NCBI GenBank assembly: GCA_963669155.1
Contig: OZ022596.1
Span: 13,412,703-13,476,702, forward strand
Length of the DNA stretch: 64,000 nucleotides
Direction: 5' to 3'
Origin: Arbacia lixula
Taxonomy: Eukaryota > Echinodermata > Echinoidea > Arbacioida > Arbaciidae
Shown here: positions 1 through 12,745 of the stretch, one piece after another
Layout: the number at the start of each line of letters is the position of its first letter
Position numbering within the stretch: the first letter of the stretch is position 1
Notes under the pieces: generated by a model
Database searches by the model: none
The model's input: the letters and a program-made list of their open reading frames with translations, nothing else
Told to the model about the DNA's origin: nothing
Position numbers and translations under genes: made by a program

Positions 1-29
1 TACTTTATTCCTATCTTTCTTCTATCCAC

Positions 30-1167
30 ATATTTTTATGCCTCCGCCACGAAGGGGCCGGAGGCATTATGTTTTCGGGTTGTCCGTTCGTCCGTCCGTA
101 CGTCCGTCCATACGTATGTCGGTCCGTCCATCCGTCCGTACGTCCGTCCCGAATCCGGCTTGAGAACCGCTAACCAGCTTTGCTTCAAACTTGTTACATG
201 TGTGTATTGCATGAAATTAATGAGGTGTGTAAAATAGGGGTCAATTCTTATTGAGGTCAAAGGTCAATAAACTGTGTAAAAAATTGCCCCAAATTGACCC
301 TTTTGACCATAATACGAAATTAAGAAATGCAATTCTCATAAAACGTGGTACTAAGATGGATCACTACTTGGGAATGGACTGGTGACATTTTTGGCGAAGG
401 CCAGAGGTCAAAGATCTGTCAACATTGCAACAATTTGCTCAAAATTTGACCCATATTGATATTTTTCACAATTAACCCAAATCCAATGGTGCAATTCTAA
501 TCAAACATGGTACAGAGATGTAACACTCCATGGAGGTAGATTGATGGAAGTTTGGGTAAAATTCCCGAAAGGTCAAAGGTCAATGAACTTTGCCAAAAAT
601 TAGCTAAAAAATTGCCCCCAAAGTAATATTTTTCAAAATAAATCAAGATCCAATTGTGTAAAACCAGCCAAACATGGTGCAAAGATTGATCACTACTTTG
701 GGGTAGACTGATGATATGTTTGGTGAAAATTCTCAAAGGTCAGAAGTCAAATGTCAATGAACTTTGCCAAAATTGGCTAAAAATTGTGCCAAAATTAACA
801 TTTTTCACATTGAATGCAAAACTAATGGTTCAATTTGAACCAAACATGGTACAGAGATGTACCACTTCATGGAGGTAGACTGGTGAAAGTGTGGTCAAAG
901 GACAATGAACTTTACCCAAAATTGGTTAATTTTAAACAAACTGAATACAAGGATGGCTTTAGACGGACTGATTAGATTGGAAGTCAGAGGTAAATGAACA
1001 TTGCCAAATTTGGCCAAACATGGAAAAACAAAATATATTTTCATTTCACATAGGAATTAAATGGTGCATTGCCCACCAAACAGGTTTTCTGAGAATAAAT
1101 TTAAATAGAGCTAGCAAAGAGGCGGACGCATATTTATAGCGACTGCACGGCAGTCGAATTGCTCTAG
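30..1167. mobile_element. Non-autonomous dispersed repeat, Helitron-like right end
   Basis: The left edge carries TATGCCTCCGCC (38-49), followed by a CCGT/CCGTCC-rich stretch. Near the right edge an inverted version occurs (GGCGGACGCATA, 1121-1132). It is followed by a perfect 7-bp hairpin (1140-1146 with 1150-1156), a 7-nt gap, and CTAG at 1164-1167. A hairpin a few bases before CTRR is the usual Helitron 3' end, and near-terminal inverted repeats are known for Helitron2-type elements; assignment here is inference. The interior repeats a degenerate unit of roughly 160-175 bp, recognisable by 'ggtcaaaggtcaatgaactttg' and 'catggtacagagatg' phrases near 250, 410, 570, 740 and 890. No transposase or helicase is encoded. 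Confidence 0.45.
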
Positions 1168-1880
1168 TTCTTTCTACTTACTGAAGCAAGTCAGCTATAT
1201 GTATCTGTAACTTGTTTTGTTTTTTATTCTGTTTAACCACACCTGTGTCATCTCGCTCATGTGTTTCGTTTCATCATAGAGCCGCATGCACTTCAGTCAT
1301 ATGCTTAAAAAATGTACCTTTTCTGTATTTCACGTCATTTACTTTTTCATTCTTGACATACCTTGGTATACATATTTATGTAGATATGCACTAGTATATA
1401 TAAGTAAATTACATGTTTTACCATGTATATAATGATCATTAAATTGTTGAATTGGTTATATTGTATTAAAAAGGTAAAAATCCAAACTCGCAGTAAAAAT
1501 CACCTGCATATTATGTGCATTATAAATGTTTGATATGTTGTACATGTAGTTGTAAATATGATACACAAGAAACAAATAGTTCAAAATGAAATAAAATGAA
1601 ATCAAATGGAACATGATGATATCAAGCGTGTTTTTTCGATTGTACTGTTTATACGAAGCTAGAAGAAACTAGTAACCGATGTTGGAATGGTATTAAACAC
1701 ACATTATTTGACATGTACAAAGAGACGGTGGGGCAGGGGTTGAAAAAGAGGAGGAAGTTGATATGGACACAAAAACTGAGAGAACGGTGAAATTGGCGGG
1801 AAAAAAATGGCGGTACTTACCGGCAAAGGAACTCTAGAACGAAAAAGTGTGGAGAGAACGAGAGCAAGAAACAGGGAAAC
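1168..1880. other. Intergenic AT-rich stretch
   Basis: I see no gene, no clear repeat boundary and no RNA gene here. The open frames are short and of ordinary AT-rich composition. Confidence 0.5.
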
Positions 1881-2102
1881 AGAGATAAAGAGAGAGAGAG
1901 AGAGATAGAGAGAGAAGGAGAGAGAAATAGAAATATGGAGATTGAGACAGAGAGAGAGAGAGAAAGAAAGAGCGAGATAGATATAGAGAGAGATACAGAG
2001 ACAGAAAGAGATAGGGACAGATAGAGAGAGAGGGACAGATAGAGAGACAGCGAGAGAAAGAGAGGGAGAGAGAGAGAGAGAAAGAGAGAAGGGGGGGGGG
2101 GG
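1881..2102. repeat. (GA)n microsatellite ending in poly-G
   Basis: An imperfect GA tract of about 210 bp is followed by an uninterrupted G run. Long Ser/Leu-rich open frames on the minus strand across it are artefacts of the repeat. Confidence 0.9.
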
Positions 2103-2333
2103 GAGTCCTGTATCACGCGGTGCACGTTGCGTACTGTCAAGTTGTGATTGTTTTCCCAAACAAATATTGATCTTTTTATAACGGTTGTGATAAATAAAAA
2201 GTTATTTGTTGCCCTGTCTGATAATGTTTCAGCGATATCAGGAGAGCTGTGTCGGAACTAACAATTGCTATATGATTCGCCGGAGTTCAATATACGTATA
2301 TTAATTTAACATGTGTAAATGTAAAGCCAGTTC

Positions 2334-2441
2334 GTTTACGTAAACGTGAAAATGTTTTACGTATATGCTTTATCGTTTACGTGAACGCTAAATCTTGTAC
2401 GTAAAACTTTGAATTGTTTACGCAAATGGGTTTACGCAAAC
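2334..2441. promoter_or_regulatory. Cluster of six TTTACGYRAAC-type near-palindromic sites
   Basis: Six related 12-mers centred on ACG lie in 108 bp: GTTTACGTAAAC (2334), GTTTTACGTATA (2354), GTTTACGTGAAC (2375), TTGTACGTAAAA (2395), GTTTACGCAAAT (2416) and GTTTACGCAAAC (2430). The first five are about 20 bp apart and the last is 14 bp away. The core TTACGTAA is the known target of PAR-bZIP/NFIL3 factors, and the variants resemble mixed C/EBP-type sites. The cluster lies about 0.5 kb upstream of the esterase start codon, so a regulatory role is plausible; a decayed tandem repeat is the alternative. Confidence 0.4.
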
Positions 2442-2730
2442 GATGTTCTGAAAACTGATTGGCTATACTGAGTGTACTTAAATGTTGTTCGTACATGTAC
2501 AATCGTCATGTGTCGTTGTGCGACTAGTCCACCCCACTGAAGTTATAGGAGATCAGTGGTCCACCCCCGAGACTGTGTTTAGGGATCCGCCGACAACGAA
2601 CGTTGGGGGCGCATCTTTTTTTCGGGCGGACAGGTTGGTAGAGTCACGCATTCAGTGGTCTGGCGCGGTGTGCGTACTTGCCGTACTATGGGAATCGGTG
2701 GTGTAATGTGTGTGGGAGAATAAGCGGACG

Positions 2731-2942
2731 ATAAAATACGGCCAAGATCTGGACTATGAACAATCGTCACGTACCGTTAGGCTGCTCGCTAGTTACTGTA
2801 CTACATGTAGTAGGTGCTGGGGCTCTGTTTGCAGTGTAGTAAAGGCTGTACATGTAAATGTGCCATTCGCGTAACGTCCATACCGTGCATGGCTGGAGTT
2901 TAACTTCCTTCTGAAAGTGCGTGTTTTGATATGGCAGAGTAA
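2731..2942 (+). promoter_or_regulatory. Probable core promoter and leader of the esterase gene, with two tiny uORFs
   Basis: An ATAAAATA box at about 2731-2738 lies some 210 bp before the start codon and could place transcription start near 2760. The leader contains two minimal upstream reading frames: 2889-2903 (five codons including the stop) and 2931-2942 (four codons including the stop). The second ends only 7 nt before the main ATG. The TATA assignment is inference; the uORFs are read directly. Confidence 0.35.
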
Positions 2943-2949
2943 GTCCACG

Positions 2950-4591
2950 ATGAAAGGAGGCAATGTTGTTCTGGTTTCGGTGCTCCTGCTGGGGGTTCTC
3001 ATTGCGTACCTACTGTCCGATCCTGTACCCGAGGGCATCACGGAGCCAGCGAAATATCGGTTTATCACTGCTGTAATGAGACTCATGAAGCTCGTGGTAA
3101 GTATCGTTTGGAAATGATCAAGTATGCCAACTGACGTACTGTAATTGTAATGTTGTAATGTAACATGGTGTAGGTTAGTAGGTTAACGGGAAATCGGGAT
3201 CACCACTCAGAACCACTCGGGGGGTGGCGTAGTAGCCATGATTTTCCGGCTCTGAACAATTTCTTACGTCAAACATTATTAGGTAGGGATATAGGAATAT
3301 ACCCCCTTAAATCCTCCAAGTTTCATTAAAAAAAAAATTAGGAGGGGTTTGAACTAAAAAACTTTGAACCTCAGGGGGGGGGGGGGGGAAGGTGAAACCC
3401 CCCAAACCTACCCCTAAATTCATGCCTATGTACACGACCGAAAATAGTGTGTGTGTGTGGGGGGGGGGGGGGGGGTACATTTCATACTGCCCCCGCACCC
3501 TTCTAAATGGTGGGGGGGGGGGGGGGGATGAGCGAACCCCGTCCCCCCGGGATTTCCACCCATATGTACAATAACGCTATAAAAAGAAAAGGCAAAAAAA
3601 AAACCCTGCAAAGAACATTAAATAGAGAGCAAGGAAAGCATTAAATACGCCGCCAATTACTATACACATCTTTGTAAACACCAATATATAACCCATGATC
3701 AAATAACTGTCATGATTGTGTGCCCACTATCTATAACTCCAACATAGCCCTGTTAAAAATTAGGTTCCACTTATTCATCTTAATTAACTGAAATAGAAAT
3801 TTCATCCCCTAGTAATACACAACCCATGACGACCTCTCCATCAATTGATACATATTCTTTAAACAAATGTTTTACCTGTACTTCCGACACTCATATCAAT
3901 CTCTTATTGACATAGACGAAACAATTCAACTACATCTAATGATTGAAGTAAAATAAAAGTAAAATCAACATGTCTATATTATTACTATCGATATCCCCAC
4001 ATCTGAACGCAATCAAATGTTTCATCACCCACAATCTACAATCAATAAATGGTAAAACTCTGAGAACGGTGCAGTCAAAACGCACTCAACAACATTAAGA
4101 TTCAGTATATCTAAGCATTCGTACCCCAAGCTAGCCTATCTGATATGCGCCGGGCTATATAATGGGCAAGTTACGTGTCGCGCGAAGGAGACTGAAGGGC
4201 TCGGCCGCAGTTTATTTTCAATGTAAACGCACGAGGGCCAAATGCCAAATGCCACAAGAGCACACTAGGTCCTTAACTCCTACACACAGCTCCGGACACT
4301 CAGCTCATGCCCCCTGCACACAGCCTACGCAATTTTCCATTTTCATTTAACTTCTGATTAATGTATAGGGATATCAGAAAAGAACGGTAATGTGAGGGAT
4401 GGTGAAACAGTGGGGGAGCGAGATAAGTTAAACTAGATTGAACACTTGCACGCCACATAGACAGTAAGAGAGAGCGGGCGAGTGGAACAAAACAAAAAGA
4501 TGAACTAATATTTAGATGGAAGAGGGTATTAGGGCTAGAGAAAGGAAGCACATGGGAGATCGAGCTCGAGATCGATCGAGAGAGAGAGATG

Positions 4592-4627
<36 letters not shown>

Positions 4628-6152
4628 GAGAACGATGAGGTTGGGGGGGGGGGGCGGTGAGAGAGAGAGGGGAAAAGAGAACGCCAAATATATCTATTTG
4701 GCCATGCACATAGAGGTTATTTACAGACAGCTCTAGTGAACATCATAGAAAGAAAGATTTGTATATTCTGATTGCAGAGAGAAAGAGAGAGAGAGAGAGA
4801 GAGTGAACAGATACCGAGAGAAAAGATGTTAAACTGCCAATGCTAGTCACTGGTCACTTTTAAGGAGTACATGTAGGCCTACTAGCATTGTTTCCAGGCT
4901 GTTGTGCATTCTGTAACCAAACTATTCAATGAATCATCCTTCAAGGTATAGTACATGTATCACCAATTTCTCTTCCGTCTCCCCATTCTTCATCACAGAT
5001 ATCGGTGGCACACGTAGCGCACCGCGATATACCGTATGAAACCTTTTACGTGACGTCACTGAAATACATCCAGACGTTTACACCGGCACCCCACTCTGAG
5101 GTAGCGGGGTCAAATGTCAGGGCTAGGGTCATGGACATGGATGGGGTCAATGTCGTGGTCTACGAGCCAATAAGGAGAGGAGAGGGCAGAAGCATCCCTG
5201 GATTTGTGTACATTCACGGCGGAGGCATGTGCATAGGAGACGCAGGTGAGTTATTAATGCTTTGTGTGCCATACAAATTGCTGCTCAATGACATTTTGTG
5301 TATATGTATTCTAAACAATGATACACAATGAGTTAACATATCAAATAGCCTTGAACTTGTGTACGATCCTTGAGTGACGAACAGGACTTTATCAACTAAT
5401 ATGAAATATTTTCTATCAACGTTAATCTGAATAACGTTTCATGCGTGGAGCAAACATACTAGTTTCGAAGTTTATTATGAATAGTTAAACATGTAATTTC
5501 TCGTGTCACTAGTATGATACTAGGATCGTTCGGAGGAAATCTTTACCTTACATGGCGAAGAAAAGCAACAACATAAACACAATATTCGTACCGAGAATTA
5601 AACCTTGCTGAAGGTATTAAAGCCATAAACATGATAAAAGGATTGAGACATTCCAGACCTTACCCAGACTATTTCATTATGTTCTCCAAGGAATAGAACT
5701 TGATCAAATTGTGTTAACTTTCTTCATTATCTTGTTCTTGGCACATATTTTAGGGATTTCTTAGCAGATTTGTGTAAACTATGAACTTTACCGGTACTTT
5801 CTTTTCTTTTCTGGCAGCTATGTATGAGCCCGTTACTAGACGGATGGCAGAGGAACTTGGTGTTGTTCTTGTTTCTATTAAGTAAGTGCAATGTAGAATG
5901 TAAGTCTTGATAACATACTACACTGTACTTTATTATTACTACTACCACGTCATCTACAGTATATTACTGTTAAGACTGCTAGTACTTCCTTTTCTACTAC
6001 TACGACTTTTACTACTTCACTACTGCTCCTTCTAATAGAAGTTCTAACTACTTTCACTACTACTACTACTACTACTACTACGACTACTACTGCTGTTACT
6101 TTTACTTCTTCTTATACTACTACTAGTAGTAGTAGTACTTCTACTACTACTT

Positions 6153-6191
<39 letters not shown>

Positions 6192-7302
6192 TACTTCTAC
6201 TACTACTTCTACTACTACTTCTTCTACTACTACTTCTAGTAGTACTACTACAACTACTATTATTAGTTTTACTTCTACTATTGCCCCTTGTACTTCTCTA
6301 AAATATAAATCTAAATACATGTACTGGAGATACATTCCTTTCACTACTGCTTGTAAATACACACACATATACTACTACCTCTAATTTTCAAAAGAGGTAT
6401 GTGATTAAGGTTACTTTGAACAGTTTCACCATTCAGCAATGATACGAAATAAAGTGAAATGAGAATAACACACATGCGTTCCTTCTGTCCTTACATTTCT
6501 CAGTTATCGACTCGCTCCGGAACACACTTTCCCTGCAGGACATGAGGATTGTATGACAGCGACTCGATACTTCATTAATCACGCACACGACTTTGACGTC
6601 GACCCACAACGCATTGGCATAGGTGGAGACAGCGCAGGTGGTCACCTTTCCGCCTCCGTAGCCCAATCTGTGCACGACGACCCCTCCGTCCACGACCTCA
6701 AGCTCCAAGTCCTCGTCTACCCGTCCATGCAGAAAATCGACCTCAACACCCCCTCCTATCAGAAGGCCTCCGCGGACTTCGGCAACGGCGGCATCCTGCC
6801 TTTGTGGCTTGTTGCTACCTTCACGAGCCTAGACAAATATGGCCGACTCGACCACGAGTTTTTCACGGAAATCGTGAAAAACAACCACACGTCATCCACA
6901 TTCAAGATGTCATCGGTGGAATACGCGTACGTTAACCACGCTCAGCTGCCGGACACGTTTCGCGATCCTAAATATTATACTACGCACAACAACGTGCGCA
7001 CCGGAAACGACGCGCTCTGGGCGCGCTTGTCTAGTCAAATGCTGGATGCGCGCAGCGCTCCGCTCATGAGACGTGATCTAACCGGGCTACCGCCTGCTTT
7101 TATACTGACGTGTGGATTCGATCCGCTGCGTGATGATGGCGTGTTCTACAAGAATCGTCTGGAGAACGCGAGCGTTCCCGTCACGTGGTCTCACTACGAG
7201 TCAGGTTTCCATGGCATCTTTCAAATGCAGGGAAAATATGGATTCAAAATAGCAGTTACCATGCTTGATGATATCATAAACTTCCTTAAAGAGCACCTAT
7301 GA
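2950..7302 (+). CDS. AADAC-like: Arylacetamide deacetylase-like serine hydrolase (4 exons)
   Basis: Exons are 2950-3096, 4999-5245, 5818-5881 and 6504-7302. All junctions are GT-AG with consistent phases (0, 1, 2), giving 418 residues; human AADAC has 399. The first ATG has A at -3 and opens a hydrophobic anchor at residues 6-22, as in the ER-lumenal type II AADAC/NCEH1 family. The oxyanion motif HGGG is at 122-125 and the nucleophile elbow GDSAGG has Ser196. Asp359 (in FDPLRDDG) and His389 (in GFHG) complete the triad, with the same 30-residue Asp-His gap as the human enzyme. YRLAPEH spans the exon 3/4 junction. The family hydrolyses acyl esters and amides of lipids and xenobiotics; the substrate here is unknown. 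No frame damage is seen. Introns 1 and 3 are full of microsatellites. Confidence 0.92.
3374..3527. repeat. Three poly-G tracts in esterase intron 1
   Basis: Runs of about 15-17 G occur at 3374-3388, 3459-3475 and 3512-3527, within 155 bp. They lie on the coding strand and so would also be present in the pre-mRNA, with G-quadruplex potential. Confidence 0.8.
4578..4803. repeat. (GA)n microsatellites in esterase intron 1
   Basis: Imperfect GA tracts occur at about 4578-4632 and 4780-4803, separated by a short poly-G run near 4642. Confidence 0.8.
6055..6262. repeat. (CTA)n trinucleotide repeat in esterase intron 3
   Basis: About 200 bp of CTA units with CTT interruptions and a short inverted AGT patch near 6123-6135, which can pair with the flanking ACT units. 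Confidence 0.85.
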
Positions 7303-7462
7303 CATTGACATGAATTCGTGCTCCTAAATTCCCCCCGCCTACAATATGTAATCTTGACGTAATTTGGCGTAACATTGTTTAAAGACGATTACTACAGTAT
7401 TTCTCAAGGTACTTTCAAACAAGTTGACAGGATGACATATTGTAATCGCTGTGTGAATAATC

Positions 7463-7468
7463 AATAAA
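7463..7468 (+). terminator. Polyadenylation signal AATAAA of the esterase gene
   Basis: A canonical AATAAA lies 161 bp after the TGA stop at 7300-7302. It is the first such hexamer downstream on this strand. Confidence 0.6.
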
Positions 7469-8235
7469 GCGGCACTAAGAAAGATTAGAATCGATTTCAA
7501 GAAATGTTTCTTGCAAAAAATTTTCTATGTAGCGGCATAAAATGTATCAGTATATGATATGTAGTGAACATCGTGCAGACCATTTTGTGTATTTTTCGAC
7601 TTTGTTTACGTCTTCCGCCATGAAGTAGACATTTTTTTTTTAAATCTGACACAAAAATACCTTAGGAATCTAAATATAGAATTATCAAACCCAACATCTG
7701 TCCTTATAGTCTTTTAGTGTAATCGACCCTAGTCACTCGGTCTTTACATTCAGCACTGTGTGATGTCTGTCGAAATTGTCACTTATATGAATTGTACTGT
7801 ATTATGGTATCATGATTTTCATTTCAACTTGATGTCTTCAATGAAATTTGTCTTAACGAAATCGAAAGTTTCATAGATCTGAAATAATTGGATTAATTGT
7901 AACGCATTAAAATTACATTTGCTGGTTAAGTAGATGTACATGAGTGTTGTTTGAATATGTGTGTGACCTCTCGGCCATAATAGAGTCGGTGCTCAACCGG
8001 GAGATTATAGCCGCTACATGGTGTTTATGTTTATGTTTGCTTCCCTCCACGATGAATGTTTTAGCGACCCTAAGCTGTGAATGTATCATGCCCGAAATCG
8101 TTCATCCACTATGAACATGGTCTTTTGTTATGCGGACATGTCATAGGACCCTTTGAAATTTTGTCTGCATAACAAAAGATCGTGTCAGTAATACACACAG
8201 ACCCTTGGTTCACAGAGAGTCATGACCGTATATTC
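7469..8235. other. Intergenic, one hairpin
   Basis: No gene is seen. Around 8119-8180 the text TCTTTTGTTATGC..GAC is repeated inverted as GTC.GCATAACAAAAGA, giving a stem of about 17 bp with a 26-nt loop. This is probably a small MITE core. Confidence 0.5.
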
Positions 8236-11200
8236 AAATTCAAAATTCAATTCAAAATGATTTTATTTTTCAAATCTTTAAAAAAATACATAATGTACAA
8301 TATAAATACAAGATAGAAATCCATAATCGATAAGATTCATTGATAAGGAAAAAAGGAAACAAGCAGAAAGCAAAGCTTGTAAGTAACGTTGTTCCCTTTT
8401 TCATAAATATATATATAGACATTTGATATGGATAATGAAAATTAATAGTTAATAAAACACAAAGCAATACAAAAGTAAAACAATAACAATCAAACTAGGG
8501 GAGCAACCACGAGGGGGGGGGGGGGGGGGTGCAGAATAAAATGAGTACATGTAGTTAAGCAAGTAGTTTAGTGATTATATCCGGATAGTAGATTAAGTTT
8601 CATTTTATATTTGAATGAACTGAGACTATTGCACGTTGAAATGGTATTGTTTAGAGAGTTCCATATTCTAGGTCCCTGATGTCTAATTAATTTTAACGAC
8701 TTTTCATTTAGTGCTTTAGAGTAATGCAGTTTTGAACTAGATCGGGTATCATAAGAATGTACATGCATATTAAATTGGAAAAACGAAGAAATGTTACGGG
8801 GTAATATTGCACTTTTATTTTTAAACATAATTAGGGCAATTTGATAAATATGTATGTCAAATACATTGAGTGTTTTCAGTCTGAAAAATAATGGTTGAGT
8901 GTGGGCCAAAAAGTGAGACGATGTACAAATTCTTAAAGCTTTTTTTTGAAGTTTTAATATGGGGTCCAATTTAGTCGAGCCTGTGGACGCCCAAGTGGTA
9001 TTACAATATTGAAGATACGGTAAAATCAGTGAATTATATAGCAAAAATAATTGTTTTTCAGGTAAGACAGGTCGTAATTTTATCAATATTCCTATACATT
9101 TAGATATTTTGTTGCAAATTTCAGATCTATGTTTATTAAAATTGATTTGATCATCGAGGGTAATGCCAAGGAACTTAACAAAAAGTAAAGCAAGTGCCAT
9201 TCATTATAATATTCACAGCATTTAAGTTTTGTAAAATGTTTTGATTTTTTGAAAAGTATACACAATTTGTTTTATCGCAATTTACAATACGTTCATTTGC
9301 TTTGAACCAGTCATTGATTTTTCAAGTTCATAATTAGTGGTATCTATTAAATTCAAAAGATTATAATCAGATGCAAGAATGGTGGTGTCGTCGGCAAATA
9401 ATATCATTTCAAAAAAACTTGATACATTGCATAAATCATTTATATATAATAAAAAAATCAATGGGCCTAAAATTGAACCTTGAGGAATTCCTGAAGTTAT
9501 ATTTAAAAAGGAGGAAGTATGATTATTATAATAGGTACATTGGGTACGTTTTGTTAGATAACTGCGAAACCATTGTAATTGAATACCCCTAATACCAAAT
9601 CTACTCAATTTATACAACAAAATGTCATGATTAATCAAGTCAAATGCCTTTGACAAATCTAAAAATATTCCAAATGTGTGGAGACCCTTATCCATTTTTC
9701 CGATTAATCGATCATGTAAATCAATAACTGCAAAATCACATGAAAAGTTGGGTCTAAAACCATACTGACAGTCGTTTAATAAAGAGTATTGATTAAGGTG
9801 GTTAAAAAGCCTTAAGTGAACTAATTTTTCCAATATTTTCGAAAAGCATGGTAACAAAGATATAGGTCTATAATTGGAAAGTAAATAAGGGTCCCCTTTC
9901 TTAAAGACAGGAATGATTTTACTAATTTTAAGATTTGTTGGGACATTACCAGTACTCATTGATAAATTAAAGATATATGATAAAGGTATGGCAATGTAAT
10001 GAATTATTTTTTTAATAATTTTACAGCTAATTTCATCAATGCCAGTACTGGAGCTATTTTTAAGGTTTTTGACAATATTTATCAATTCAGTTTCGTTTGT
10101 TGGATTAAATTGAATTGAGGGACAGCATTGATCAGAAAGGTAAAATGAAAAGTGCTTAGAGGAAGTTTCAGATTTATTCTCTTTTTGTAAATTAATAGCA
10201 ATATTTGCAAAATAAGTATTAAATTCTTCTGAAATGCTTTGAGGGTTAGTTAATTTAATTCCATTCTTCAAAAAATATGATGGATCCTTCTTTTTTTTAT
10301 GCTTTTTTAATAAATCATTAATAATCTGCCATGTCTTTATCATATTGTTCTTATTTGTCTCAAATAAATAAACATAGTATTGACGTCGGGCATTTCTTAA
10401 GACTGTGTTTAAATTGTTTCTGTATTTCTTATAACTATGTTCAATATTTTCATTTGAGGAATTTTTACAGAATCTTTTATATAATTTTTCTTTTTTGTGA
10501 ATACATTTTAGCAATGATCTGGTTATCCAAGGTTTTCTGGGAATAAACTTGTTTCTCTTTTTTCTTAATACAAAGTGCTTGTCATACAGCCGTTTAAACT
10601 TATCTAAGAAAGAATTATATGCATTATCTGTTGTAGATATTGAAAGTATTTCACTCCAGTCAGTGATGGATAAATCCTGTTTGAATGTGTTAATAGTATA
10701 ATCATTGATTTTTCTATAATAGTTGTTATTCAATTTTGAAGCATAATCATTATTAATTTCATATTGTAAATTGGTTGTCATCAAAAAAATAGGTAAGTGA
10801 TCAGTTATGTCACTGTAAAATATGCCTGGTTGAAATAAAGATGAACATACATTGGTAAAAATATTATCGATTAAAGTTATAGAGGACTTGGAAATTCTAG
10901 TAGGTTTATCAATCACTGGCTGGAATGAGTTGTTATATATAACATTGATAAAGTCATCAAAACATTTTAAAGAGGATTGTTGCAATAAATTGATATTGAT
11001 ATCACCCATGATATATACATCTTTGTTTTCTCTTTGTATTTTTTCAAGGCATTCATTGAAATGTACAGTAAATTTATAAATGGCTTGTTTAGGATCTCTG
11101 TAAATGACACCAATAATTATATTTTTCTTCAAAGGAATTTTGATTTCAACAAAAAGGGATTCACATAGGTCAGAGGGTAAACATATATCTGATCGAATAG

Positions 11201-11735
11201 AGACTTCAAAATATTCATGAATATATAAAGCGACTCCTCCACCTCGGCTTTTGGTTCTGTCTGTATGATAGAAAGAATAACCATCAATATCAAATAAAAG
11301 GGGGGAATTACTATGGATCCATGTTTCTGTTAGGCCTATAATTGGGAAATTTGCTGTTAGCTCGTTTAAGAAATTAAATATGGCATCTTGGTTTTTGTTT
11401 AAGCTCCTTGAGTTAAAGTGAATGAGATTAAATTTATTGTTATAGTTATTAAAAGACTTATTAAATTCTTTGGTTAACCAATATTTGCAATCTGTAGTAT
11501 ATCTAAAAAAGTTTTCATCAGGGTCAACATCATTAAAAATAGAATCATGATTACATGTATCAGATGTGTCCAAGGGACATTCAGAATTTAGTGCATTAAT
11601 ATCAGTTGTTATACTACTTGGGATGTTTTTTTTTTAACTCATGCTGCAGGTCAGTATTGCTTATGGATTGGAATGGAAAAATATCAGCTAAACTGAAATC
11701 AGAATTTTCACTCATGTTACAGGAAAAAAGACATG
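8236..11735 (-). mobile_element. CR1/Jockey-like non-LTR retrotransposon, decayed
   Basis: The element reads on the minus strand. Its 3' end is near 8236, where an AATTTTGAATT-type simple tail occurs, and the 5' region extends past the RT reading frame to about 11.7 kb. The 3'UTR holds an 18-base G run (plus strand, about 8512-8529). Endonuclease and reverse transcriptase regions are recognisable (see the coding entry). No target duplication could be found, and the 5' boundary is uncertain. Confidence 0.8.
8568..11573 (-). pseudogene. LINE endonuclease-reverse transcriptase with two frameshifts
   Basis: Codons run in one frame from 11573 to 9282, then continue in other frames to 8568. The N-terminal half is an apurinic-like endonuclease (HFNSRSLNKN, GLTETW, MGDININ, SDITDHLPIF). 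The second half is a reverse transcriptase (NYRPISLLP, FLDLSKAFD, SGIPQGSILGPLIFLLYIND, FADDTT). The first break is a missing base in the A-run after LEK near 9330; the second is near 9190. The last part (LGITLDDQINF to the stop at 8568) is the usual LINE thumb/C-terminal region. Both breaks make this copy inactive as read. The clade is judged from motifs only. Confidence 0.85.
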
Positions 11736-12359
11736 TACATGTAAACATATAAATAGGTAACAGAATACATACATATCAATATACAATAATAGATTAAAAA
11801 ACATCAAGTATATGAACGGTATATTAAGTCAAACTTTTGAGTGTCGTTACAAGAGCATTAAAAAATAATTTTGCATTTTTTTTTAAGGTTTGGCAAATTC
11901 TTGATCAATGCATAAAAAATGTAAGGTTGCTAATAAACAAATGTTTGTGACAATCAATAGTCAATTACTTTCCATTCAATTTATATGTAGTGGTACATGT
12001 TTGGTATCAGAAAAAAATTAAAGAATGGAAGATAAACCAGGAAAGAAGTAGCATGTTGCTACAGTGACTTCAAGTCTTCACTGCATGTAATTACATGCTT
12101 CTTGTCAGCATTTTGTTGATTTCAAAAAGATCCGACCATCAAGAGTCCATGCAGATTTGACCTTGTCATGTTTTTGAGCTGTGTTTAACAGTTGTAGAGT
12201 CTTTGAAGTCAAGTCTTCATGGATCGAGATTCCTGATCCCTTTAGCTTTTTACGATTCAGGATCAACTGTTGTCGCACACGATATGAACATAACTTGACG
12301 ATGATCCCACGATGTTTCACTTTCTCGTTATATGTATTCAGAGTATATGCTAAGTTTAA
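11736..12359. other. Intergenic, no gene seen
   Basis: The stretch is AT-rich with short open frames on both strands and nothing recognisable. Confidence 0.5.
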
Positions 12360-12745
12360 AGGGTTACTAAATTAGAAAAATAAAATCCCACTAATTTATG
12401 TAAAATTATCCAGTAAAAACGAATTTCCCATTTGTTTGCCGCAATAAAGTCTCATTTTGACGAACATTTTACGAAAAAAAAAGAAAAAACCCGCACGCCT
12501 CCAGTGACATCAGAGAAATCAAAATGCCATAGATTGTACGAAAGTCAACAATAGACCATTTTCGTAATGTATTCCTAACTCCCCCCCTCACTGCGTTTAA
12601 CGCGTTATTGCATTCACCTGTATCTTGCCATTCAGATTCAATGGATGGAATGTATTTTGGATCTAGCAGTTGTTGCTACTCGGACAAACCTCGGACAAGC
12701 TTTGGGGCTCCCATTGATTACGTATTGTTTGAACGGCGTGAATAA
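12360..12745. mobile_element. Partial TTAA-AGGGTTA MITE
   Basis: It begins at a TTAA (12356-12359) followed by AGGGTTACTAAATTAG. It matches the left 400 bp of the complete element at 21584-22214, including the shared phrases for GCCGCAATAAAGTCTCATTT and 'ttcaatggatggaatg'. Related, more divergent fragments recur near 12890-13050 and 13500-13600. The right terminal repeat was not found. Confidence 0.6.

Noticed and set aside
1704..2159. Long Ser/Leu-rich frames
   Set aside because: They are translations of the GA microsatellite. The same applies at 37692-38319, 45030-45404, 40839-41150 and 44287-44627.
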